DNA of 5,787 bases from Nitrosomonadaceae bacterium (GTDB lineage Bacteria > Pseudomonadota > Gammaproteobacteria > Burkholderiales > Usitatibacteraceae). The stretch spans positions 1-5,787 of the forward strand of contig JAJTHU010000018.1 of NCBI GenBank assembly GCA_021300055.1, in the 5' to 3' direction. Both the position numbers and the translations under genes were made by a program. How positions within the stretch are numbered: the first letter of the stretch is position 1; each line of letters begins with the position of its first letter. Under the pieces are notes generated by a model. It was not told where the DNA came from. It did not search any database and saw only the letters and a program-made list of their open reading frames with translations. Shown here one piece after another: positions 1-5,316 of this stretch.

Positions 1-491
1 GACGGCAGATCGCCAATCCGAGAGAGCGAGCTAAACAGCGCCGCTGCGGTTCCACCGAGCAATCTTCCGCAGCCTGCCGCGAAAATGGTGTCGCCGCTAA
101 ATAGCCACTGGCGCGTTGCCTCAAAGTAAGCGACGTGTCCCGCGGTATGGCCCGGGACGTCCAATACTTCAAGGGCAATGCCCAGCGAACCAACACGCAC
201 CACGTCGCCTTCGACGACTGCGACGTCGCGATGGGGGATGTTCTCCCGCGCAGGCCCGTAAACAGTCGGCCGTGCACTGGCGCCGAACCAATCGATTAAG
301 GCGCCTATCCCGCCAACATGGTCGGCGTGGTGATGTGTCACCAAAATCGCTTCTAAGGACAAGTTTTTGCGGGTCAGGAAGTCGATGACTGGCGTTGCGT
401 CGCCCGGGTCGACGACGATGGCGTACCGATCATCGTGGATGACCCACAGGTAGTTGTCAGCAAAAGCCGGTACCGGAAAAACTTCGAGCAT
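1..491 (-). CDS. gloB: Hydroxyacylglutathione hydrolase (glyoxalase II), 3' end beyond the window
   Basis: Glyoxalase II hydrolyses S-D-lactoylglutathione to D-lactate and glutathione, the second step of cytoplasmic methylglyoxal detoxification. The reverse strand reads from an ATG at 491 for 163 full codons to the left edge with no stop. The start MLEVFPVPAFADNYLWVI is typical of GloB. The metallo-beta-lactamase fold signature THHHADHVGG lies at residues 52-61 (metal ligands H53, H55, D57, H58). PGHTAGH (H115) and FSGDTIF (shared metal ligand D134) follow, then the GCGRLLGGT segment at 140-148. GloB proteins are about 250-270 residues, so roughly 90-100 C-terminal residues, including the glutathione-binding helices, are outside. 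It is divergent from the yafS-like gene with only 28 bases between the start codons. No strong Shine-Dalgarno is visible upstream of the ATG, but no other start fits the family N-terminus. Confidence 0.96.
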   Translation of the reverse strand, partial: MLEVFPVPAFADNYLWVIHDDRYAIVVDPGDATPVIDFLTRKNLSLEAILVTHHHADHVGGIGALIDWFGASARPTVYGPARENIPHRDVAVVEGDVVRVGSLGIALEVLDVPGHTAGHVAYFEATRQWLFSGDTIFAAGCGRLLGGTAAALFSSLSRIGDLP

Positions 492-519
492 TTCGTGCGC
501 AACGGGATAAAATTTCGGG

Positions 520-1296
520 ATGCCGAGTTCATCCACATCAACCACTGACGCAGATTCTTTCACCAGTTTAGCTGAGTGGTTCGAGTCGGCGCTTGGTCGC
601 TATACGATCGATCGCGAGCGCGAGTGGTTGGATAGCGTGACGCCAGATGTTTTCGGCTTCAACGCCATTCAGCTCGGGCTGCCGCAACTCGACTTGCTTC
701 GCGAGTCGCGCATTGTCCACCGCCGCACCGTTTCGCCAAGCGGCGATGCGCGTGTTCTGGCGCAGTTCCACGAGTTGCCGTTTGAGGCCCAATCTATCGA
801 TCTTTGCGTTCTACCGCATACGCTCGACTTCACCGAGCGTCCGCACGAAATTTTGCGCGAGGTCGATCGGGTGGTCCGACCAGAGGGACGTATCCTCATC
901 ATCGGCTTCAACCCGTGGAGTCTCTACGGCCTGCGGCGCTTGTGGTCGCAGGAATGTGCACCCTGGAATGGTCATTTTGTTTCGCTAGTGCGCATGAAGG
1001 ACTGGCTGCAGTTGCTCGGCTTCGAACCCGCCGATGGGCGGTTGGCCTGCTACATCCCGCCGGTGCAAAGTGCTAAGTGGCAATCGCGGTGGCAGTTCTT
1101 GGAGAAGCAAGGCGATCGCTGGTGGGGGGTTGCCGGCGGCGTGTACATGCTCGACGCGGTCAAGCGCGTGCAAGGCATGCGAATCATTGCGCCGACTTGG
1201 ACGCAGCGCGCCAAGAAAGAGCGCGAGTATGCGGCAGCGGCGAACCGTGCGCCTAACACTACCGGTACGGCCCATCGTCTCCGCATCATCAAGTGA
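520..1296 (+). CDS. yafS: YafS-like class I SAM-dependent methyltransferase, substrate unknown
   Basis: A 258-residue protein resembling E. coli YafS in sequence and in position (between gloB and rnhA). The substrate is not known to me. The strongest similarity is the block IIGFNPWSLYGLRRL at residues 127-141, matching the GFNP-x-S-x-x-GLR-x-L block of YafS. Before it come ELPFEAQSIDLCVLPHTLDF (85-104), the usual LPF...S.D....h.L methyltransferase motif, and ILREVDRVVRPEGRILI (111-127), the post-motif helix and strand. Motif I is degenerate: FGFNAIQLGLPQ (45-56) replaces the usual E/D-x-G-x-G-x-G loop, and no acidic residue stands clearly at the end of strand 2. The Pfam Methyltransf_11 fold is likely, but activity is not certain. 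The ATG at 520 has only CGGG directly before it, so the start is uncertain by a few codons. The last 4 bases overlap the rnhA start (GTGA), indicating translational coupling. Confidence 0.85.
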   Translation: MPSSSTSTTDADSFTSLAEWFESALGRYTIDREREWLDSVTPDVFGFNAIQLGLPQLDLLRESRIVHRRTVSPSGDARVLAQFHELPFEAQSIDLCVLPHTLDFTERPHEILREVDRVVRPEGRILIIGFNPWSLYGLRRLWSQECAPWNGHFVSLVRMKDWLQLLGFEPADGRLACYIPPVQSAKWQSRWQFLEKQGDRWWGVAGGVYMLDAVKRVQGMRIIAPTWTQRAKKEREYAAAANRAPNTTGTAHRLRIIK

Positions 1297-1754
1297 GTGC
1301 GGCGCCTGATAAACGCGTGCGCATTTTTGCGGATGGCGCGTGCAAAGGAAACCCAGGGCCCGGCGGCTGGGGTGCGATTTTGCGCTTTGGCGACAGCGAG
1401 AAAGAGATTTTCGGCGGTGAACCAGCGACGACCAATAATCGAATGGAGTTGCGCGCCGTGATTGAGGCGCTCACACTGCTAACCCGCAGGTATGCCATTG
1501 AGGTGTACACCGACTCGGCTTATGTGCAGAAGGGTATTTCCGAGTGGATTCACGGCTGGAAGCGCAACGGTTGGCGCACTGCGGACAAGAAGCCAGTCAA
1601 AAACGATGACTTGTGGCGCGTGCTCGACCAACTTGCGTCGCAGCACCAGATTGAGTGGCACTGGGTCAAAGGACACGCTGGACATCCGGAAAACGAGCGC
1701 GCCGACGCGCTGGCCAATCTCGGCGTGGCGCAAATCATGTCGGGCGCGCGTTAG
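1293..1754 (+). CDS. rnhA: Ribonuclease HI
   Basis: RNase HI cuts the RNA strand of RNA-DNA hybrids in the cytoplasm, removing R-loops and primer remnants. All catalytic residues are present: D14 in FADGACKGNPGPGGWG, E52 in TNNRMELRAVIEAL, D74 in YTDSAYV, H128 in WVKGHAGHPENERAD and D138. These correspond to E. coli D10, E48, D70, H124 and D134 with a constant offset of four. The Trp- and Lys-rich basic handle used for hybrid binding is present at about 85-108 (EWIHGWKRNGW and onward). Length, 153 residues, is normal (E. coli 155). The start is GTG at 1293 inside the GTGA overlap with the upstream stop; an in-frame GTG at 1317 would cut eight residues and is less likely because coupling favours the first. 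It lies 54 bases before dnaQ on the same strand. Confidence 0.97.
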   Translation: MSAAPDKRVRIFADGACKGNPGPGGWGAILRFGDSEKEIFGGEPATTNNRMELRAVIEALTLLTRRYAIEVYTDSAYVQKGISEWIHGWKRNGWRTADKKPVKNDDLWRVLDQLASQHQIEWHWVKGHAGHPENERADALANLGVAQIMSGAR

Positions 1755-1808
1755 GCCATAGCGGTTCGTTTCGCTAACAAGCACAAACTAAACAGTACGG
1801 ACTAGAGC

Positions 1809-2549
1809 ATGACGCGGCAAATTTTTCTGGATACTGAGACCACCGGCTTGGAAGTGACGCAGGGGCATCGGATTGTTGAGTTGGCCTGCGTTGAAATGGT
1901 CAATCGCCGCCTCACCAAGCGTAACTTTCACCACTACCTCAATCCTGAGCGCGAAATCGATCCAGGTGCGCAGCAAATCCACGGCATTTCTTCGGAGTTT
2001 CTTGCTGACAAACCGCGTTTCGCGGACATCTGTGATGAGTTCCTTGATTACCTCGGTGACGCGGAGTTGGTCATTCACAACGCGGCCTTCGACGTGGGCT
2101 TCGTGAATGCGGAACTGCGCCTCGTCGGACGGCCGCCGCTAGATGAGTTCGCGGGTGCTAAACGATCCATCATCGATACGTGGAAGCTCGCTAAAGAGCA
2201 GTTTCCCGGCAAAAAGAACTCTTTAGATGCGCTCTGTGAGCGTCTTGAGGTTGACAACAGCGCCCGCACCCTTCACGGCGCATTGCTGGACGCTGAATTG
2301 CTTGCCGATGTTTATCTGGCGTTGACGCGCGGGCAAGATAGTCTCGATATTGGCTTGGCGGCGGCGCCGGTGAAGGGGGTGTCGGTGGTGCCTGCGGTAC
2401 GCCCCGCCGGGCTCAAGGTGTTGCGAGCGACGGCGGAAGAACTCAGCGCACATGCGAAGGTGATTGAAGGCTTGCAACAAGCTTCGGGGGGCAAAGCGGT
2501 CTGGTCTGCGGAGGACCTCGTGGCGAAGCCGGAGGCGGCGACCAATTAG
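1809..2549 (+). CDS. dnaQ: DNA polymerase III epsilon subunit, 3'-5' proofreading exonuclease
   Basis: DnaQ is the proofreading exonuclease of the replicative polymerase core (alpha-epsilon-theta). The DEDDh exonuclease set is complete: D8 and E10 in FLDTETTGL (Exo I), D95 in VIHNAAFDVGF (Exo II), and H156 plus D161 in LHGALLDAELLADVYL (Exo III). A linker from about 174 contains QDSLDI (176-181), placed like the weak beta-clamp-binding motif of E. coli epsilon (QTSMAF). After it comes an Ala/Pro/Val-rich linker and the C-terminal alpha-binding stretch LKVLRATAEELSAHAKVIE, ending near GGKAVW. At 246 residues it matches E. coli (243). The ATG at 1809 is preceded by a weak purine stretch (ACTAGAGC). 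It follows rnhA by 54 bases with no clear terminator, so it may be co-transcribed with rnhA or use its own promoter in that gap. Confidence 0.97.
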   Translation: MTRQIFLDTETTGLEVTQGHRIVELACVEMVNRRLTKRNFHHYLNPEREIDPGAQQIHGISSEFLADKPRFADICDEFLDYLGDAELVIHNAAFDVGFVNAELRLVGRPPLDEFAGAKRSIIDTWKLAKEQFPGKKNSLDALCERLEVDNSARTLHGALLDAELLADVYLALTRGQDSLDIGLAAAPVKGVSVVPAVRPAGLKVLRATAEELSAHAKVIEGLQQASGGKAVWSAEDLVAKPEAATN

Positions 2550-2569
2550 ACTTGCTGCGGCACGCTTCG

Positions 2570-2593
2570 GGCGAGAGGTGCGCTACCTCGTGC
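2570..2593 (+). terminator. Possible stem-loop after dnaQ, weak terminator candidate
   Basis: GAGGT (2575-2579) pairs with ACCTC (2585-2589) around the 5-base loop GCGCT. After one mismatch, GCG at 2571-2573 can pair further with TGC at 2591-2593, one pair being G-T. It begins 21 bases after the dnaQ stop, where a terminator would be expected, but no T-run follows, so intrinsic termination is doubtful. Confidence 0.25.
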
Positions 2594-2605
2594 GCTAGTC
2601 TGTCA

Positions 2606-2635
2606 TTGGGAAGAATGCGCGTCACATGGTATAGT
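2606..2635 (+). promoter_or_regulatory. Candidate sigma70-type promoter for the cytochrome pair
   Basis: TTGGGA (2606-2611, 4 of 6 matches to TTGACA) and TATAGT (2630-2635, 5 of 6 to TATAAT) are separated by 18 bases. Transcription would start near 2642, giving a leader of about 145 bases before the cytochrome ATG at 2787. A second, weaker candidate is TTGTAA (2673-2678), 16 bases, TATGCT (2695-2700), each box 4 of 6. The 237-base gap 2550-2786 holds no other gene I can support. Confidence 0.4.
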
Positions 2636-2676
2636 TTCGACCGCTTTTGTCGGTAGTCAGCACTACACTTTTTTGT

Positions 2677-2717
2677 AAGCAGCAGCTCCCTGGGTATGCT
2701 TTCTGCCAAGGCTGCTT
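2677..2717 (+). repeat. Inverted repeat (possible leader stem-loop) upstream of the cytochromes
   Basis: AAGCAGC (2677-2683) is the exact inverted complement of GCTGCTT (2711-2717), with a 27-base interior that can pair further through TGG (2691-2693) and CCA (2706-2708). In RNA started at the 2642 candidate site this would form a stem-loop about 70 bases before the cytochrome start. It overlaps the second promoter candidate, so both readings cannot hold together. The role is unknown. Confidence 0.3.
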
Positions 2718-2786
2718 GCAACGGGCGTGACACAGCCCCTACCGTCCCACGAAAAAGCCATTCTTTTACGACATCCAGTCGAGACC

Positions 2787-3125
2787 ATGAATAAATCGAT
2801 TCTTTTGATCGCCGCGGCCTTGGTTAGCACCGCCGTTGCCGCGCAAGTCCCCGCTGCAGGTGCAGCGAAGGGGGACCCCGCAGCGGGCCGCCAAAAGGCT
2901 ATGGCCATATGTTCCGGTTGCCACGGTGTGCCGGGCACTAAGGCAGCCTTCCCTGAGGTGTATCACGTCCCCAAGATTGGCGGCCAAAGCGAGGCTTACC
3001 TTGTTGCAGCACTTAAGGCTTACCGTGCTGGTGAGCGTTACAACCCGACGATGAAGGCGCTTGCCACTGCGCTCACGGAAAAAGAAATCCGCGACATCGC
3101 CGCCTACTACGCCCAGGCCAAGTAA
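2787..3125 (+). CDS. Periplasmic monohaem class I cytochrome c (c553/c4-domain type), first of a pair
   Basis: A small exported electron carrier of 112 residues. The signal peptide is about residues 1-19 (MNKS, then a hydrophobic core ILLIAAALVSTAV and an AxA-type site near AAQ). One haem c is attached at CSGCH (42-46, proximal ligand H46), and M89 in NPTMKALATAL is the likely distal Met ligand. The C-terminal helix EIRDIAAYYA (100-109) is typical of class I cytochromes of the c4/c553 group. It probably shuttles electrons between periplasmic or membrane donors and a terminal oxidase or reductase; the partner cannot be told from this window. I chose the ATG at 2787 because the signal peptide begins there and GAGA lies just upstream; the in-frame GTG at 2727 would add 20 unrelated residues. 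It is 12 bases ahead of a related cytochrome gene and almost certainly co-transcribed. Confidence 0.93.
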   Translation: MNKSILLIAAALVSTAVAAQVPAAGAAKGDPAAGRQKAMAICSGCHGVPGTKAAFPEVYHVPKIGGQSEAYLVAALKAYRAGERYNPTMKALATALTEKEIRDIAAYYAQAK

Positions 3126-3137
3126 GGGAATGGATAG

Positions 3138-3473
3138 ATGAAAACCAAACTTATCGTTGCGCTGGTTGCAACCCTCTCCACCCTCGCTGCGCTGCCTGCT
3201 GCGGCAAGTGGCAACGTTGCCGAAGGCGAAAAGAAAGCGGCTGCATGCGCGGCTTGCCATGGTCCCGCTGGCGCCAAACCGATTCAGCCTGACTATCCGA
3301 TTTTGGCTGGTCAACATTACGACTACCTCGTCGCCGTGCTGAACCAATACAAGACCGGCAAGCGCAAAAACGAAGTGATGAAAGGCTTCGCTGCAGCACT
3401 CTCGCCAAAAGACATCCGCGACCTCGCGGCTTACTATGCCGCACAGAAGTCGGACTTGAAGATGAAGTACTAG
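3138..3473 (+). CDS. Periplasmic monohaem class I cytochrome c, second of a pair
   Basis: A 111-residue exported cytochrome. The signal peptide is about residues 1-23 (MKTK, hydrophobic LIVALVATLSTLAAL, then PAAAS as the cleavage region). One haem site is CAACH (37-41, proximal H41), with M81 in NEVMKGFAAAL as the likely distal ligand. Residues 63-101 match residues 71-109 of the preceding cytochrome at 23 of 39 positions by eye without gaps, so the two arose by duplication. Unlike its partner it ends in a short Lys-rich tail (KSDLKMKY). A good Shine-Dalgarno (AAGGGAA, 3124-3130) sits 7 bases before the ATG and overlaps the upstream stop region. The strong stem-loop at 3494 ends the transcript. 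The pair resembles the two halves of dihaem cytochrome c4 made as separate proteins; that is inference. Confidence 0.94.
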   Translation: MKTKLIVALVATLSTLAALPAAASGNVAEGEKKAAACAACHGPAGAKPIQPDYPILAGQHYDYLVAVLNQYKTGKRKNEVMKGFAAALSPKDIRDLAAYYAAQKSDLKMKY

Positions 3474-3493
3474 TCGCTCGATGGCTTCCAACG

Positions 3494-3519
3494 AAAAACC
3501 CGCCGCTGGCGGGTTTTTT
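3494..3519. terminator. Strong intrinsic terminator, bidirectional
   Basis: AAAAACCCGCC (3494-3504) pairs with GGCGGGTTTTT (3508-3518) around the 3-base loop GCT, an 11-pair stem followed by a T-rich run (TTTTTTG then TTTT). The A-run on the left makes it work on the minus strand as well. It sits between the convergent second cytochrome (ends 3473) and the lipoprotein (ends 3537), so it probably terminates both transcripts. Confidence 0.92.
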
Positions 3520-3536
3520 GTTTTCAGTTGGCTTCC

Positions 3537-3998
3537 TTATTTGTTGGCGTTCGGTTCCATGCCGGGTACTGGTTGGCCATCCTTCTCAGTCGAACGATCA
3601 AACACGAGCGACTTCCCAAACACTAATTGGATCCAGGACGGGTACGTGTAAGCAGTGCCCTTGTTGTGGTCAATGATCGCACCTATTCCGCCGCCGAAAA
3701 TGATATTGCCCGCTACGCCCATGTTCGCTCTGGAGATAGCTCGGCCTGAAGCATCGGGGTTTTGAGGGTGTTTGCACGTGATATCTAGGTCCTTGCTTGA
3801 GCGCCTCACTTGCGCCGTGTCACCAGACTTTACGGTAATTGCACCATAGTCGTTTGAGATGCGGCAGTCTGCTCCAGCAATGGTCTCACCCGACGAGTTC
3901 TTGGTTTCGACTCTCAATGGGTGGGTTGAGTCGTTCACGACTGATGCGCAACCCGATAGCAAGATTAAAGTGAGTGACGACAATGCAAGTTTGGTCAT
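3537..3998 (-). CDS. Uncharacterised lipoprotein
   Basis: A 153-residue protein with a clear lipoprotein signal peptide: MTKL, hydrophobic core ALSSLTLIL and lipobox LLSGC, lipidated Cys at residue 17. Ala at +2 argues for the outer membrane. The mature part has two cysteines (C45 and C75) that could form a disulfide, a conserved-looking RRSSKDLDITC segment (65-75), and a Gly-rich hydrophobic stretch GVAGNIIFGGGIGAIID (94-110) followed by HNKGTAYTYPSWIQLVFG. I recognise this as a widespread proteobacterial lipoprotein type of unknown function; I cannot name a family with confidence. The ATG at 3998 is preferred over the GTG at 4007 because it puts the Lys directly before the hydrophobic core and has AGTGGA 5 bases upstream. 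The gene converges on the cytochromes and has a 190-base gap upstream, so it is probably monocistronic. Confidence 0.85.
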   Translation of the reverse strand: MTKLALSSLTLILLSGCASVVNDSTHPLRVETKNSSGETIAGADCRISNDYGAITVKSGDTAQVRRSSKDLDITCKHPQNPDASGRAISRANMGVAGNIIFGGGIGAIIDHNKGTAYTYPSWIQLVFGKSLVFDRSTEKDGQPVPGMEPNANK

Positions 3999-4132
3999 GT
4001 ATTCCACTTTTCGTAAATTAGCTTGTCAACCTACCAAATGTCGTTCTGCGCTTTTGAGCTTGGTTGTGCTTGAAACGACGACTTCGAATCTAGTTGACTC
4101 CCTGCGAGTTTGCAAGCGGATAGGCTCACGAC

Positions 4133-4157
4133 CAACACTGTTTATTCAATAGTGTTG
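4133..4157. repeat. Inverted repeat (10-pair hairpin) in the lipoprotein upstream gap
   Basis: CAACACTGTT (4133-4142) pairs with AATAGTGTTG (4148-4157), including one G-T pair, around the loop TATTC. It lies 135 bases upstream of the lipoprotein start and 32 bases after the DUF1841 stop. No T-run follows on either strand, so it is not a standard terminator; an operator or an mRNA 3'-end structure is possible. Confidence 0.55.
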
Positions 4158-4164
4158 CTCACAA

Positions 4165-4187
4165 TTGAGTTAAGTATTGCAACTCAA
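4165..4187. repeat. Inverted repeat TTGAGTT-N9-AACTCAA directly after the DUF1841 stop
   Basis: TTGAGTT (4165-4171) and AACTCAA (4181-4187) are perfect 7-base inverted arms with a 9-base centre. The element starts 2 bases beyond the DUF1841 stop codon and is 7 bases from the second inverted repeat (4133-4157). It is AT-rich and has no T-run, so it fits a dimeric regulator site as well as an RNA hairpin. Neither role is shown by the sequence. Confidence 0.5.
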
Positions 4188-4188
4188 G

Positions 4189-4623
4189 TCAAGAAGGGCA
4201 TGCTTTCTCCGAGAGGCAGCTAAGGTATACCCCCGCATCAGGTGCCGTGCCTGCACGCTGCGCCCGCCAGAGCATTTCACCGAGACAATCCATCATCGCG
4301 TGCTCAGCGTCCATCACCGAGCCGAGCGCAACGCACAGCCGCTGGTGATGTGCCGCGACACCGCGCGGCTGATCGATTGAAACCTGCTCGCGGATCGACA
4401 GGTGCATCGATAGGTGCAAGAAAGGATTGGTCTCACCATGCTCGGGCAGGTAATCGCGGTCGACATACTCATCACGCTTCTCAAGCAGGCGGTGGTACTC
4501 GGGGTGGATGCCAATCACATCGACCGCCATTGCTTCCAAAGGGGTGAGCGGCATCGACTCGCGATGCTTGCGCCAGCTCTCGAAAAAAAAGTCGCGAACC
4601 TGTTCGCGTGACGGGTTAAACAT
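4189..4623 (-). CDS. DUF1841 family protein
   Basis: A 144-residue cytoplasmic protein of the uncharacterised DUF1841 family; no signal peptide or membrane segment. The family hallmarks are the N-terminus MFNPSREQVRDFFFESWRKH, PLTPLEAMAVDVIGIHPEYH (25-44), NPFLHLSMHLSIREQVSIDQP (66-86) and AEHAMMDCLGEMLWRAQ (106-122). The chain is mostly helical and carries regularly spaced His and acidic residues (H40, H44, H70, H74, E79, H108, E116) that could line a helical bundle; metal binding is my inference. The ATG at 4623 is chosen because the family starts at MFNPSREQ; an upstream in-frame extension to 4671 would overlap nth and looks unrelated. It follows nth by 11 bases on the same strand, so the two are very likely co-transcribed, and DUF1841 may depend on nth for translation because its own Shine-Dalgarno is weak. 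Confidence 0.9.
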   Translation of the reverse strand: MFNPSREQVRDFFFESWRKHRESMPLTPLEAMAVDVIGIHPEYHRLLEKRDEYVDRDYLPEHGETNPFLHLSMHLSIREQVSIDQPRGVAAHHQRLCVALGSVMDAEHAMMDCLGEMLWRAQRAGTAPDAGVYLSCLSEKACPS

Positions 4624-4634
4624 ATCAGTACGCG

Positions 4635-5303
4635 TTACTCGACAAACTTCTGTTTGGTTTTGAAGCCGCACACGTCATAAACCGGGCACGCGCCGCACTT
4701 CGGTTTGCGCGCCACGCACGTGTAGCGCCCGTGCAGGATGAGCCAGTGATGCGCGTGATGCATGAATTCGCCTGGCACGACTTTCAAGAGCTTCTCTTCA
4801 ACGGCGACCACATCCTTACCCGGCGCGAGGCCCATGCGATTGCTGATGCGGAAGATATGCGTATCGACTGCCATGGTTGGCTGCCCAAACGCGACGTTGA
4901 GCACCACGTTGGCGGTCTTGCGGCCAACGCCCGGGAGTGCCTCGAGTGCTGCGCGGTTGTCCGGCACCTTGCCACCATGCTGCTCGATCAGAATCTGGCA
5001 AGTCTTGATGACGTTCTTCGCTTTGGTTCGGAATAGGCCGATGGTTTGAATGTAGCTGATGAGCTTCTCTTCGCCCAATGCGAGGATGGCCTGCGGCGTA
5101 TTGGCGACGGGGTAGAGCTTGGCCGTGGCGACGTTCACACTTTTGTCGGTCGCTTGGGCCGACAGAATCACGGCGATGAGAAGTTCAAACGGCGTCGTGT
5201 ATTCGAGGTCAGACTTTGGGTGCGGGTTGATTTCCTGCATGCGCCGAAAAAACTCGTGGCGCTCAGCGGGCTTCATCAAACGGTATTCGGTGGTCGATGG
5301 CAT
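4635..5303 (-). CDS. nth: Endonuclease III, [4Fe-4S] DNA glycosylase/AP lyase
   Basis: Endonuclease III removes oxidised pyrimidines such as thymine glycol and nicks the abasic site, the first step of base excision repair. Residue numbers are from the ATG at 5303. FELLIAVILSAQATDKSVN (39-57) is the conserved N-terminal core. The helix-hairpin-helix LEALPGVGRKTANVVLN (120-136) carries the catalytic Lys K129, and VDTHIFR (146-152) the catalytic Asp D147 (E. coli K120 and D138). The iron-sulfur cluster ligands C196, C203, C206 and C212 show the exact C-x6-C-x2-C-x5-C spacing. Length is 222 residues (E. coli 211). An ATG at 5276 gives 213 residues and lines up exactly with the E. coli N-terminus; no Shine-Dalgarno decides between them, so the start is uncertain by nine codons. 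It sits between rsxB (13 bases) and the DUF1841 gene (11 bases). Confidence 0.97.
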   Translation of the reverse strand: MPSTTEYRLMKPAERHEFFRRMQEINPHPKSDLEYTTPFELLIAVILSAQATDKSVNVATAKLYPVANTPQAILALGEEKLISYIQTIGLFRTKAKNVIKTCQILIEQHGGKVPDNRAALEALPGVGRKTANVVLNVAFGQPTMAVDTHIFRISNRMGLAPGKDVVAVEEKLLKVVPGEFMHHAHHWLILHGRYTCVARKPKCGACPVYDVCGFKTKQKFVE

Positions 5304-5316
5304 GCGAGTAGTGGGG

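Noticed and set aside
116..388. Plus-strand 90-codon open frame in the gloB region
   Set aside because: Arg-rich low-complexity translation lying opposite gloB, which has complete metal-binding motifs.
1759..1776. TAGCG/CGCTA inverted repeat between rnhA and dnaQ
   Set aside because: Only five firm base pairs with an 8-base loop and no T-run, so too weak to call a terminator or operator.
2727..2786. GTG at 2727 as an earlier start for the first cytochrome
   Set aside because: It would add 20 residues before an intact signal peptide and has no suitable ribosome binding site.
2766..3491. A 241-codon open frame on the minus strand antisense to both cytochromes
   Set aside because: It lies opposite two genes with signal peptides and haem motifs, has no recognisable protein features, and runs across the terminator side; it is a by-product of the codon use of the real genes.
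4001..4029. TTGACA (minus strand, 4029-4024) with TGGAAT 17 bases on, as a lipoprotein promoter
   Set aside because: The -35 is perfect, but the -10 would lie 2 bases before the chosen ATG at 3998, putting the transcription start inside the coding region.
3859..4152. Plus-strand 97-codon open frame opposite the lipoprotein start and the upstream gap
   Set aside because: No family resemblance; most of it is antisense to the lipoprotein signal peptide region and mature N-terminus.
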